64,000 bases of DNA from CALINF01 sp039990395 (GTDB lineage: Bacteria > Pseudomonadota > Gammaproteobacteria > Pseudomonadales > Halieaceae). Shown here in pieces: positions 44,962 to 53,966 of the stretch. Position numbers and translations under genes: made by a program. Under the pieces are notes generated by a model. That model saw only the letters and a list, made by a program, of their open reading frames with translations. It did no database searches and was not told where the DNA came from. The stretch spans positions 1-64,000 of the forward strand of contig JBDXFZ010000144.1 of NCBI GenBank assembly GCA_039990395.1, given 5' to 3'. Position 1 is the stretch's first letter. Every line of letters starts with the position of its first letter.

Positions 44962-46005
44962 CTATTGCAAAAAGAAGTAGGCTCCAGCAGCAACCGCCAG
45001 CCCTACTACAATCAATGCCACAATTTTTGCCCCTGATCCATTTGAGGCAGTGTTACCTGAATCTCCGCCAGCTGCCTCAACTGGAGCCGCACCTGCTGTT
45101 CCACCCAGCGCGGAATGAAAAACGACTGTTGCCATCCCCAGTGTTATCTCATCGCCATCGGCAAGATACGCCGTCAAACGCTTCTCACCATTTACGAATA
45201 TGCCATTGGCTGAAACAAGATTTACAAGGCGCCAACGGCCGCCTTGATGCACCAACTGAGCGTGACGACCTGAAACACTCTCTTCTGTCAGCACAACTTC
45301 ACATCGTTCCTCGCGGCCTATCTCCCATACATCAGACTCAGCAGTACCACCTGGCTGGAGTTCGAATACGGCACCGGCACTCTCACCCTCACTCACAACA
45401 ATCAGGTGAGGCAAATCAGACGCGCGCCCTACATCAGCAGCGCTAACACCTGGCGCGATATCATCTAACGAAAGTACCCGTGTTTCTTCACCGGTACCCG
45501 TATCTACCCAACTTCCAGGCAGATCGAAGCTGCCCGATGCTACCGCGGCGGGTTCGCTTTTAGGCTCGGGCTCAGGGGGTTTTTCGTCTGCCTTTTCTGC
45601 CGCTGGCTCACTTGGTGGGGCGGTGGATGGTGCAGGCTCAGGCTCTGGAATATCTACAACCGTGGCGTCGTCCATTTCTACTACGGTGGCGTCAAGGTCT
45701 TCGTCTGAGCCCTGCGTTTCGAGTTTAAAGCTGTGTTTCTCAAAGCTGATCTCATCGCCACCATAGGCCTGCGTCGGCTTCTCTATACGCAATCCATTAA
45801 CGCGAGTGCCATTGGAAGAACCCAGATCCTCGATCATTACTTTCTTGGCTTCTACCTTAATCACCGCATGATTTCGGGAAACTTTGGCGTCGTCTATGGT
45901 AAGCCCGCAGTCAGCCGAACGGCCCACAATGGTCTCTCCCTCTAGCATTACCGCCTCACCTTCTGAAGGTACCAGCTTGGCAACAAATTCCTGATTTTCG
46001 AGCAT
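44962..46005 (-). CDS. Tail-anchored protein with two FHA domains
   Basis: About 347 aa from the ATG at 46005. FHA domain 1 (about 8-98) has IVGRSADCGLTIDDAKVSRNHAVI and DLGSSNGTRVNG, the full phospho-threonine binding set. A Pro/Glu/Ala linker (about 115-200) carries a doubled DATVV motif and TRVLSLDD, plausible phospho-acceptor sites. FHA domain 2 (about 205-305) has EIGREERCEVVLTEESVSGRHAQL and SANGIFVNG. A single C-terminal membrane helix (IVALIVVGLAVAAGAYFFL) anchors it with the FHA domains in the cytoplasm. It is the last gene of the multiheme operon, 11 bp after the PP2C gene. No Ser/Thr kinase is encoded in the window. Confidence 0.88.
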   Translation of the reverse strand: MLENQEFVAKLVPSEGEAVMLEGETIVGRSADCGLTIDDAKVSRNHAVIKVEAKKVMIEDLGSSNGTRVNGLRIEKPTQAYGGDEISFEKHSFKLETQGSDEDLDATVVEMDDATVVDIPEPEPAPSTAPPSEPAAEKADEKPPEPEPKSEPAAVASGSFDLPGSWVDTGTGEETRVLSLDDIAPGVSAADVGRASDLPHLIVVSEGESAGAVFELQPGGTAESDVWEIGREERCEVVLTEESVSGRHAQLVHQGGRWRLVNLVSANGIFVNGEKRLTAYLADGDEITLGMATVVFHSALGGTAGAAPVEAAGGDSGNTASNGSGAKIVALIVVGLAVAAGAYFFLQ

Positions 46006-46016
46006 ATCGATCTCTC

Positions 46017-47042
46017 TTACCGCCCTGTCACAATAAGCCACGCCAGGTAAGCAGCGGCTACTACCGTCACCGTGGTCATTCCTATCCAAAATGTTCGTGA
46101 ACGCGATTTGCGCTTTGCTTCCTTCACCGCGAGTTTGCGCATTGCTTCAACCTGCGCCACCGGTATCATCTGCGTAGCGCCCGCACCCTTTGGTGCTACC
46201 CGTCGCACTCCCGCCGGTTGCGCTGGCGCACGGTCAAGCTCAGGTAGGCCACTATACTTGCCCGTAGAAGGATCAAAGCTCCATACCGGCTCCGGTCGCT
46301 GTTGCACTGATCCTCGCACGGACTCATCCGCCTCCACCAGAACTACCGTTACGTTGTCACGTCCCCCGGCATCCAGTGTCGACTGGATCAGGGCCTGGCA
46401 ACGTTCCGTCAACGTTTCTCCGGAGCGAAGTATGTCGATAATCTGCTGATTTTCCAACACATCGTTAAGCCCATCGCTACACAGCAGAAGTATCTCACCT
46501 GCGTTGATACGACCGGCAATAGCGCCTATATCGAGGTTGTCCTCGCTTTGCAAACCAACAGCCTGAACAATCACATTCTTGCGAGGATGGTTACGCGCTT
46601 CCTCGATCGTAATCCGACCCAGTTCCAACTGGGCAGCCACAAACGAGTGATCTCTAGTCAATAAATGAAGCGAACCATCCCACAGGTAGGCGCGGCTGTC
46701 GCCCACCCAGTCAATACGATATTCGGCGCCCTGCATACGCATAGCCACCACTGTAGACGCCATGCCGGGCTTGCCCTTGCCTGCTTCCAGAGCGGCCATC
46801 ACGTCGTCATTGGCGTTGCGGATGGCCTCTTCCAAACCTAACCCGGCACCAAGATCTCTCTCGATGCTTTCGCAGGTGATGCCACTGGCAATCTCACCTG
46901 CGTGATGACCGCCCACACCATCTGCCACCAATAGCAAACCAATTGATTCATTAATCAGAAATGCATCTTCGTTATGCTTGCGCCGAGCGACATCGGTTTG
47001 TCCGGCACTGCTGATCCCCGGAGCAAGCTGCACAATACTCAT
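46017..47042 (-). CDS. PP2C-family protein phosphatase with C-terminal membrane anchor
   Basis: 341 aa. PP2C metal and catalytic motifs are RRKHNEDAFLI, LLVADGVGGHHAGE, DWVGDSRAYLW, LLCSDGLNDVLE and GGRDNVTVVLV. After residue 250 comes a Pro-rich basic linker and one C-terminal helix (FWIGMTTVTVVAAAYLAWLIV). It should dephosphorylate Ser/Thr at the cytoplasmic face, opposing a kinase read by the adjacent FHA protein. Its start overlaps the pentaheme stop by ATGA, tying it to the cytochrome operon. Confidence 0.9.
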   Translation of the reverse strand: MSIVQLAPGISSAGQTDVARRKHNEDAFLINESIGLLLVADGVGGHHAGEIASGITCESIERDLGAGLGLEEAIRNANDDVMAALEAGKGKPGMASTVVAMRMQGAEYRIDWVGDSRAYLWDGSLHLLTRDHSFVAAQLELGRITIEEARNHPRKNVIVQAVGLQSEDNLDIGAIAGRINAGEILLLCSDGLNDVLENQQIIDILRSGETLTERCQALIQSTLDAGGRDNVTVVLVEADESVRGSVQQRPEPVWSFDPSTGKYSGLPELDRAPAQPAGVRRVAPKGAGATQMIPVAQVEAMRKLAVKEAKRKSRSRTFWIGMTTVTVVAAAYLAWLIVTGR

Positions 47043-48343
47043 AAGGAATCCCTAAGTTTTCGCGACATCACTGCAAACTGTTTGGGAACAAAGACATTCT
47101 CGTCTGTGACAGTGGCAAACAGCTGGTCGAGTTGCTGTTCGTAGCTACCCTGATCATCCAGAGTGATTGTAATAGTTTCAATGGCCAGAAAAATTTGTTC
47201 CGCAGAGGTGAAATGCCTAAAGTCGCCTGCGCCTGCGCGCTCCGCCAGCTGCTGACGTAATAGTTTTAAATCAGCTGTTTGATACGACCGATTGCCCAAC
47301 TGCTCAACCAGGGGTTCTAGCACAGCAACAAGAGTTTTAGACTCAGCCACCACTGCACTACGAGACTTGACTGACTGCACATGTAATGCCACTCGACCCT
47401 GTGCAACCTTAGTAGCTGCCGGCGATCCTAGGGCGTTTAACACAGCTTCCAATACCAAAAGAGTTCCGTCGTTTAACCGGACACTACCCGGCGGTAGCGC
47501 TCGACTTCCCCCCTCCGACTCCCAGCGCAGGTCATTCATAGGATGATGGCACGAGTGACATTGATAAAAGGACAGTTCCGGCATGAGCGTGTCGCCGCCA
47601 AACCAATCGGTCTGCAGGAGCTCCAACGACTGGATGCTGGTCAATACCAATCCAGAAAGCCACATGTTTACCGACGGCGTATATGGCTTACGCTGTGAGT
47701 AGTCGGTGTCCACCTCGTAGTGGGCGGGCTGATTAACGGTAAAGGTTTCCAGTTCGAAACTTAACCGGGGATGGCCTGCGCCCATGATTGCATGCGTTGC
47801 AAATTTGTTTCGCGTACCCAGATGACAAGACAAGCACAATCTTGCCCGCGCGGCTGGCTGCTCCGTTGGATACATGCCAGCCGCTACGTTGTCCGCATGC
47901 GACGTCCCCTGCTCGGCATGACTCTGCAACCACTGACCCGAACCACCATGGCAGGCTTCGCAACCCACACCATCAGAGATCTGGAAACGCCTACCTCTAC
48001 TCTCCACTGCTACATTATCTGCATGGCAATCCAGGCAGATATCCGCCGCATGTGCACTCGGTAAACCCAGCTTTGCTGCCATGGCCTGCGATTGCTGTGT
48101 TTGCAGCGTGCGGTAAGCGCGCGAGTGGAAATCCTCGCGCAACCATATCCGGTATTCATTCAACCAGACGGTAGACTCGGGATCAGGACTGACCTTACCG
48201 TGACAGACGCTGGTTGCGCACGTCGCAACGCCTTCGTGCACATTCTGCGCTGTTTCAGGCAACAGTTGGGCGTGCACCTGTACAGCGCAACACACTGCCC
48301 CTAGCCACGCTATAAGCGCTAAGGCTTGTTTTCGACAAACCAA
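47039..48343 (-). CDS. Periplasmic pentaheme cytochrome c (c554-like)
   Basis: 434 aa, TTG start at 48343, overlapping the upstream gene by 25 bp. A signal peptide ends near VHAQ. Heme sites are one expanded CATSVCH (CX4CH) near residue 42, then CLDCH, CEACH, CLSCH and CHSCH. HAIMGAGHPRLSFELETF is like the cytochrome c554/multiheme family. After residue 290 the protein has no more heme motifs and forms a helical domain (KSLVAVLEPLVEQLGNR and similar) that may dock a partner. It is expected to shuttle electrons in the periplasm. Confidence 0.82.
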   Translation of the reverse strand: MVCRKQALALIAWLGAVCCAVQVHAQLLPETAQNVHEGVATCATSVCHGKVSPDPESTVWLNEYRIWLREDFHSRAYRTLQTQQSQAMAAKLGLPSAHAADICLDCHADNVAVESRGRRFQISDGVGCEACHGGSGQWLQSHAEQGTSHADNVAAGMYPTEQPAARARLCLSCHLGTRNKFATHAIMGAGHPRLSFELETFTVNQPAHYEVDTDYSQRKPYTPSVNMWLSGLVLTSIQSLELLQTDWFGGDTLMPELSFYQCHSCHHPMNDLRWESEGGSRALPPGSVRLNDGTLLVLEAVLNALGSPAATKVAQGRVALHVQSVKSRSAVVAESKTLVAVLEPLVEQLGNRSYQTADLKLLRQQLAERAGAGDFRHFTSAEQIFLAIETITITLDDQGSYEQQLDQLFATVTDENVFVPKQFAVMSRKLRDSL

Positions 48344-51300
48344 GGCTTACCCTCCTCATCAAGGAACATTTTGCGCATTTCATCCTGGTTCAACGGCCTG
48401 GAGCCAAGACGACCGAAGACCGCTATCTGCCCGCCCGTTTCGTCTACGCCGCGATCACGCTCTAGCGGCCGACTGATTGACAACGCCGGCGACTGCGTCG
48501 GATAAACTGCTATCAATTCCGGCTTGGGCGCCGGACTGAAACCGTAAAATTTCGGCTGGCTGTCGGGCGACGTGAGCTGCACAACCTTCAGGCCAGAGCC
48601 GCCATCTGCCACATAAGCAAACAAAGAGGCGTTGGTACTGGCAACAGTGACATCGTAGCTATCACTCAGTCCATCTTTAAAGCTTTCTACGAGCTTCATC
48701 GCTTCAGGATTTTTGATATCAACGATTGTCAGGCCATCCGCGCCGCTAGCGACATAGGCAAACGTACGTGCCAGATGCAGCCGGCGTGCTTGCCCGAGCG
48801 AAATTGTGTTGTCCGGTGTGACAATCGGCTTCGATGGGTCAGTAATATCAACTACTTTCAGACCATCCGCATCTGTCACAAACAGATACCTGAACTGCTG
48901 TGCTAGAGAATGACCGTTACTCAGAGGCAGAACGCTTTCGAGCTTGGGCTCCAAAGGTTTGTCGATATTGACTGTAACCAGACCTGCATCAGCAATGATA
49001 TAGGCGTACATTCCACCAAGAACCATGTGTCGCGCACCTTTAAGCACACCCTGATCATTCCAAGTGACCGCACGCGTGAGCTTATTGTTGCGAGGCTCTC
49101 CGTCCATGAGAGTATCGATATCAACGAGAATCAGCCCTTCTTCGCTATCGAGAATGTAGGCATAGGTATAGAGCGGATGAAACGGCTGCTCTTCGTTAAT
49201 GTCACGCATCAACTCGCCTTGGTTGCGAGACGGCTGAATCGGCTGAGTAGTCGGCAGCACAACACAGGTCGCGTTCTTGCTATCGATATGCGTATCGTGG
49301 CCCAGCCTGCTGAAGGGGGCGGTGATTATGCGCTGTGATACACCTTTGTTCGCAATGCTGGCCACATCGTAGACTTGCGTACCTTTCTCACCTTCAGCCA
49401 CGAACAAATATTCTCCCCGCAACTGCAGGCATTCCGAAACGCCACTGGTATGCGGGTAACCATGCTGTAGCACGCGATCATTAGTCTGATGCTCGGCAAA
49501 ATAGTCCGGATACGCATACTTTTGAAGGTAGCTACCAATCACCGCCTGTGGCTCATCCCACTCTGTTACTTGTACACCGGTAATATGCTGTTCACCACCT
49601 ACATACGCTATGTGCCCGAGAAAATTCACGAAGCCCGTACCGTACATCAGAAGCTGCGCCATGATCGCATTGTTATCGTTGTTCTTACTTAGGTGACAAT
49701 CTTCACATTGCTTTGTCTCGGTCTTTCGCACTGTATGTGCAAAATGAGGATTGAATGCCTGAGAGCTATAGCCACTTGCTGCGATTGGTGGCTGCTGGAT
49801 GTAAATCTTCTCTCGATTGGAATTAGTAGAAGAAAGCACAAGAGCAGACGTAGATCGTACGGGTGCAATCTTTCCGCCTTTGGCCGTTTCGCGCCGGCCC
49901 AGCAAAAACATCTGGTCGCGCGCTACTTGTGGGTTGTACGTAGCGTAGTTACGTGAACTCCCACCTTCATAATGGTGTCGCTCTGTTTTTTCGTTCGCCT
50001 GAATCGGCAGGTGACAGCCGCCGCAACTCGTTGTCCAAGAGGTATGACAGGTATAGCACTCCATCTCTTCATCTGAGTGCGCGAGCTCATCCATGCTCAC
50101 CTCTGCACCCCAAGCTTGTGATGCGGTATCAGTGCTCATGGTTTTTGCGCGCGCCGCTTCTGAGTTGTAGCCCGTGTGTTCTGGGTCAACGCTATCCTTC
50201 ACGAGGCTGACCTCCCACTCCAGCTCAGGATCCAGCACCGATCGTTGAATCAGCTTTTCTCCTATCCACTCAAAACGCCGACGTCCATCTGGATTTCTAA
50301 TTGCCCCTAAATCTGTGCCGCCTTCCAATGCGGCCGGGCCTGAGGTAAAGAGGTTCGGGTAGGCAGAAACAGAGCCATGGCAATCCTTGCAATCTATTTC
50401 TACAGCGGCGGCGACTTCGCCATAAATGTGTCCATTGCCATGATTGTCTTGTGAGTAGTGGCAATCGACACAGTGCATGCCGGCATCAAGGTGAATTGAA
50501 GACATATGAACAGCCTTCTGAAATTTATCTGGATCTTCATCGCTCACCTGCGCACCTTCAGCATCCAACAGGTTGCCATCACGATCGCGCTTGAACACCG
50601 CGCGGAAGTTCCAGCCGTGACCATGGTAATCGGCGAACTGGGTATCTTTTAGCTCTGGATTCATCTCAGACACCGCTTTGAGAAACTCTAGGTCCGCCCA
50701 CTTTCCGCGCGGCGCAGCACCCTCAGGGTTTCTCTCTAACACCTTGCGGCGCTCTTCGTCTGTTGGGTACACCTGTTTTTCTGGCCACATAGACGGCGCG
50801 TCAGACTCGTAGTCCCACATCGTGTAACCCAAGTAACTGTTCACGAACATATTGGGCTGGTGCATATGGCAAACCATACACTGGCTGGTTGGAATTGCCC
50901 GTGTGAACTTGTGTTGCAGCGGATGTCCCGGCTCCTCTTTGGGAATCATTGGATCTACCGACTGGCTTTCCCCAATATGGCCAAACTGCGCATAGGCACC
51001 TGAGTGGCGTGGATCACGATCGTTCGCATAAACGACATGGCAGGCAGCACATCCGGAGTTACGGTAGTCACCGGGCTGATCGTTAGTACCCATAAACCAG
51101 GTATGCGGGTCATTCAATCGAGTCTTGGTAATATTAATCAGCGGCACTGAAATGCGGGCTCCCGTTCCGGGGCCACGATTACTCTGACGAAAATCTGGTC
51201 TGCCGGGTTCTTCAAGACGTTGTAACTGTCCCAGCGCATTGGGCAATCCCGTTTCTGGAAACAGGTTACTGATATTACGTCCACCACGCTCAAACACCCT

Positions 51301-52071
51301 GAAAATATCGCCGGGTTTCACCGTCTCCCACGCGGGCAAGGGATAGAGCTCTGGTAAAATTCCTGCCAGAGTCATTTCTTCGGTAGGTATTACTGGTCCC
51401 TTTACCGCCGCACCCACGCCTTCGCGCGTATAGGACTCGCCTAAAATATAGCGTTTGAAAGGTAGTATTCCGTTGTTGTACGAGGCTCCTCCCCACAACA
51501 TGGCTGAGGTCGCCATCAAACTGCGCTCGGCAGCTTCAATGATGGGCAGATGGCAGGCCCCGCAGGCTTCTCTGGCGATGCGATAGTCCGAGGGGTTAAC
51601 AAACCGCACGAACTCAGGACTTTCCCTGTTGAGCAAAGTGTAGGTTTGTTCCGGATTGGCGCTTGATGGATAGTGCCAGTCATCAGGATAACTTGGGAGA
51701 ACGTGCGCTGACTCCATCGCCGCCAGGTAAGCTGGATTCGACAAACCCTCGGTCACACCCTGAGGCGCTCGCACCGTGGCGTTACCCCCGTGGCAGTCGG
51801 TACAACCCAATTTAACTGCCGGATTCATGTGCATTGTTTTTTCATCAGTACTGGTGTGACAGGTTTCGCACCCTTCCGACTTAGCCGCCATCTGTTCCTG
51901 TGTCTGACTGACCGGCGCGTTCGGCGCAGTCACGTATTGCCTCGCTACCGCCTCGCCGCCCGAAGAGCCGAGAGTAACGCTCACAGGCAATGCGACGCCG
52001 ACCAGCATCAGGCTCGCTAGCCAGATTTTCATCACCGCTGAAGTTGTTGGTTTTCCCTGTGCCAAGATCAT
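48319..52071 (-). CDS. Decaheme cytochrome c fused to LVIVD-repeat domain
   Basis: 1250 aa. ATG at 52071 with AAGGGG upstream; an N-terminal export signal lies about residues 14-36. Ten CXXCH motifs: CETCH (68), CTDCH, CGACH, CAACH, CMVCH, CVDCH, CKDCH, CYTCH, CGGCH and CEDCH (about 740). From about residue 850 LVIVD-type blades follow: GLILVDIDTL, AGLVTVNIDKPL, DGLKVVDITDPSKPIV, DGLTIVDIKNPE and SGLKVVQLTSPD, which probably fold as a beta-propeller. The cytochrome part is likely periplasmic or surface-exposed and the propeller a docking module. It is the largest gene of the operon. Confidence 0.88.
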   Translation of the reverse strand: MILAQGKPTTSAVMKIWLASLMLVGVALPVSVTLGSSGGEAVARQYVTAPNAPVSQTQEQMAAKSEGCETCHTSTDEKTMHMNPAVKLGCTDCHGGNATVRAPQGVTEGLSNPAYLAAMESAHVLPSYPDDWHYPSSANPEQTYTLLNRESPEFVRFVNPSDYRIAREACGACHLPIIEAAERSLMATSAMLWGGASYNNGILPFKRYILGESYTREGVGAAVKGPVIPTEEMTLAGILPELYPLPAWETVKPGDIFRVFERGGRNISNLFPETGLPNALGQLQRLEEPGRPDFRQSNRGPGTGARISVPLINITKTRLNDPHTWFMGTNDQPGDYRNSGCAACHVVYANDRDPRHSGAYAQFGHIGESQSVDPMIPKEEPGHPLQHKFTRAIPTSQCMVCHMHQPNMFVNSYLGYTMWDYESDAPSMWPEKQVYPTDEERRKVLERNPEGAAPRGKWADLEFLKAVSEMNPELKDTQFADYHGHGWNFRAVFKRDRDGNLLDAEGAQVSDEDPDKFQKAVHMSSIHLDAGMHCVDCHYSQDNHGNGHIYGEVAAAVEIDCKDCHGSVSAYPNLFTSGPAALEGGTDLGAIRNPDGRRRFEWIGEKLIQRSVLDPELEWEVSLVKDSVDPEHTGYNSEAARAKTMSTDTASQAWGAEVSMDELAHSDEEMECYTCHTSWTTSCGGCHLPIQANEKTERHHYEGGSSRNYATYNPQVARDQMFLLGRRETAKGGKIAPVRSTSALVLSSTNSNREKIYIQQPPIAASGYSSQAFNPHFAHTVRKTETKQCEDCHLSKNNDNNAIMAQLLMYGTGFVNFLGHIAYVGGEQHITGVQVTEWDEPQAVIGSYLQKYAYPDYFAEHQTNDRVLQHGYPHTSGVSECLQLRGEYLFVAEGEKGTQVYDVASIANKGVSQRIITAPFSRLGHDTHIDSKNATCVVLPTTQPIQPSRNQGELMRDINEEQPFHPLYTYAYILDSEEGLILVDIDTLMDGEPRNNKLTRAVTWNDQGVLKGARHMVLGGMYAYIIADAGLVTVNIDKPLEPKLESVLPLSNGHSLAQQFRYLFVTDADGLKVVDITDPSKPIVTPDNTISLGQARRLHLARTFAYVASGADGLTIVDIKNPEAMKLVESFKDGLSDSYDVTVASTNASLFAYVADGGSGLKVVQLTSPDSQPKFYGFSPAPKPELIAVYPTQSPALSISRPLERDRGVDETGGQIAVFGRLGSRPLNQDEMRKMFLDEEGKPWFVENKP

Positions 52072-52080
52072 TGTCGCCCC

Positions 52081-53964
52081 TTAGAAAGTCAGGATTACAT
52101 TAAAAAGAACAGAGTAAGGATCTTCATCGCCGTACAGATCCTTGAAACCATCACCACCCAACAGTTGAGCGTAGGACGCTCGCACCACCACATTCTGACT
52201 CATAAACGGCCGCCAAATGACTGCTGCAGACAAATCCATGCCGATCTCTTCATCAACATTGCTTTGCGCCCGCGCTACCTCAAGTACTTCAGTCTCGGCA
52301 AACGCCAGGTAGTTGGCGTTAAATGACAAGCGCAGTTCGGGCAAAATATCCATATCAACACCACCACCAAGCAGCAAGATACCGGGATTGGTGAAGTTTG
52401 ATTGCCCGTGCTCTTTGGAGGACCTAAGCGAGTTGAGGATTCCGTTGCGCTGTGACAACGCTACGCGTCCACCACCGATCAATGGCACGCCCTGCCGTAT
52501 CCAATAGCTGGTATCGGCACCTGCAAACTGGGGGTTTTCGAAGATGGCATCGAAACCCTCACTCTTGCCGTCAAACGGATCATCATCGCCAGAACCATAA
52601 AGGAACGACAGGCGCGCCCGCATCCAGTCAAAGTCCATCGAAGGTTCAACCGCAAAGAAATACGCCTGAATATCTGAGTCCTCCGATCCGAAGACTGAGT
52701 CTTTCTCTTCACCTAGTGCCAAATAAGCCGAGGTTGTTAAATTGAGACGGCCAAAATGGCCGTCGCCACTGTAGCCCAGGTAATACACGTCGTACTCTCG
52801 CAGGCGCTCCTCACCTATCGACGCAGGCCTTGCGATAAAGTCGTTGGTGTCATAAAAAATTTCGTCCTCACGATTTCGATTGTAGATGGCCGAAAATTGC
52901 GAGAAAAAACCTAGTGTAGGCTCATCCTGAAAATAGAGGTTCGCAACGTAAACATCGTCGTCGCGCAGAGACTCGGTAACATCGTTCAAACCGGAATTAG
53001 TATCTTTCTCCATCCGCCGGAACCAGGCAAGATTATACTGATAGCGGTTGTTGTCGCGCGTACCGAAGAGGCGAACGCCAAACGGAGAGTCCTGAAAAAG
53101 AAAGCCCCTGAAGTCACTAGAGAATGGCTGAATACCCACACGCACACTATCGAAATCGTAGCGCTCAGAGACATCTCTTAAGTGTTTATCTACAAACGCT
53201 GCTTGAATACCAATGTGATTGTCTTCTCGGGTTCGACCAATCGCCGGATCAGCATTCGTGCCTAGTGTTTCATCCAACTTCGTATAGTTGTAGTTGAATA
53301 CAGGCGTGAACCTAAACTCCCAATCCGGGGGTCTGAACACAGTATCGCCCTGATAGTACACAAGCTCTACTGCCAGATTCTGATTAATCAGCGTTTGGTC
53401 GAGGCCACCCAGTACATCTAGCGAGCCTGGGCTGTTTGTCGTTTGTACTCCAACAGGCGTTGGCACTTCACGAACTTCGACAACCGTGTCGGAGATGACC
53501 GCCACATTGAAGAACCAGTCATCGTGGATCGGTTTGTCGCCCTTAATCGTATTTTGATCATAGGGATTAAACCAGTTGTCTTCATAACCCAGGCTGTCGA
53601 CTATGCGCCAGCGATCGGGAATCGGCACGGCCTCAACATACTGCTCGGCCGTAGGACGGGGAATCGGTGAATAGCGACGTGGTAAAACAGTTCGTTCACG
53701 CGCTACGGGTGTTTCGCGTAATACTTCACCTGTCTCTTCATTAACCACCGTTTCCCGATACTCGCAATCCCGGTTGGAGCCACCCGCCCTGCGACGTCCG
53801 CTACGCGCACGGTCTCGCACATCTTTATCATCACAGGCAGGCAAAGCGGTGTCAGCCGTTTCTGATTGTGCCGACGCATTTATGGGTGCTGCCAATATCA
53901 TTAGCGCAAATGCAAAAGCTATGGAAGTTGTGAGAACAGGCCGTAACGAGGTTGTAGTAGTCAT
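52081..53964 (-). CDS. Outer-membrane beta-barrel protein
   Basis: 627 aa. Signal peptide ending NASAQS; the mature start has a Cys-containing, Arg-rich stretch (DKDVRDRARSGRRRAGGSN) with cysteines on both sides. From about residue 170 alternating hydrophobic/aromatic strands repeat (WEFRFTPVFNYNYTKL, YDFDSVRVGIQPFSS, YQYNLAWFRRM, MRARLSFLYGSG), ending NVILTF with the terminal Phe required for outer-membrane insertion. No plug domain or TonB box is visible. Sandwiched between a decaheme cytochrome and a heme-binding-type lipoprotein, it may house or contact the cytochromes as an MtrB-like conduit; it shows no obvious similarity to MtrB. Confidence 0.72.
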   Translation of the reverse strand: MTTTTSLRPVLTTSIAFAFALMILAAPINASAQSETADTALPACDDKDVRDRARSGRRRAGGSNRDCEYRETVVNEETGEVLRETPVARERTVLPRRYSPIPRPTAEQYVEAVPIPDRWRIVDSLGYEDNWFNPYDQNTIKGDKPIHDDWFFNVAVISDTVVEVREVPTPVGVQTTNSPGSLDVLGGLDQTLINQNLAVELVYYQGDTVFRPPDWEFRFTPVFNYNYTKLDETLGTNADPAIGRTREDNHIGIQAAFVDKHLRDVSERYDFDSVRVGIQPFSSDFRGFLFQDSPFGVRLFGTRDNNRYQYNLAWFRRMEKDTNSGLNDVTESLRDDDVYVANLYFQDEPTLGFFSQFSAIYNRNREDEIFYDTNDFIARPASIGEERLREYDVYYLGYSGDGHFGRLNLTTSAYLALGEEKDSVFGSEDSDIQAYFFAVEPSMDFDWMRARLSFLYGSGDDDPFDGKSEGFDAIFENPQFAGADTSYWIRQGVPLIGGGRVALSQRNGILNSLRSSKEHGQSNFTNPGILLLGGGVDMDILPELRLSFNANYLAFAETEVLEVARAQSNVDEEIGMDLSAAVIWRPFMSQNVVVRASYAQLLGGDGFKDLYGDEDPYSVLFNVILTF

Positions 53965-53966
53965 CG

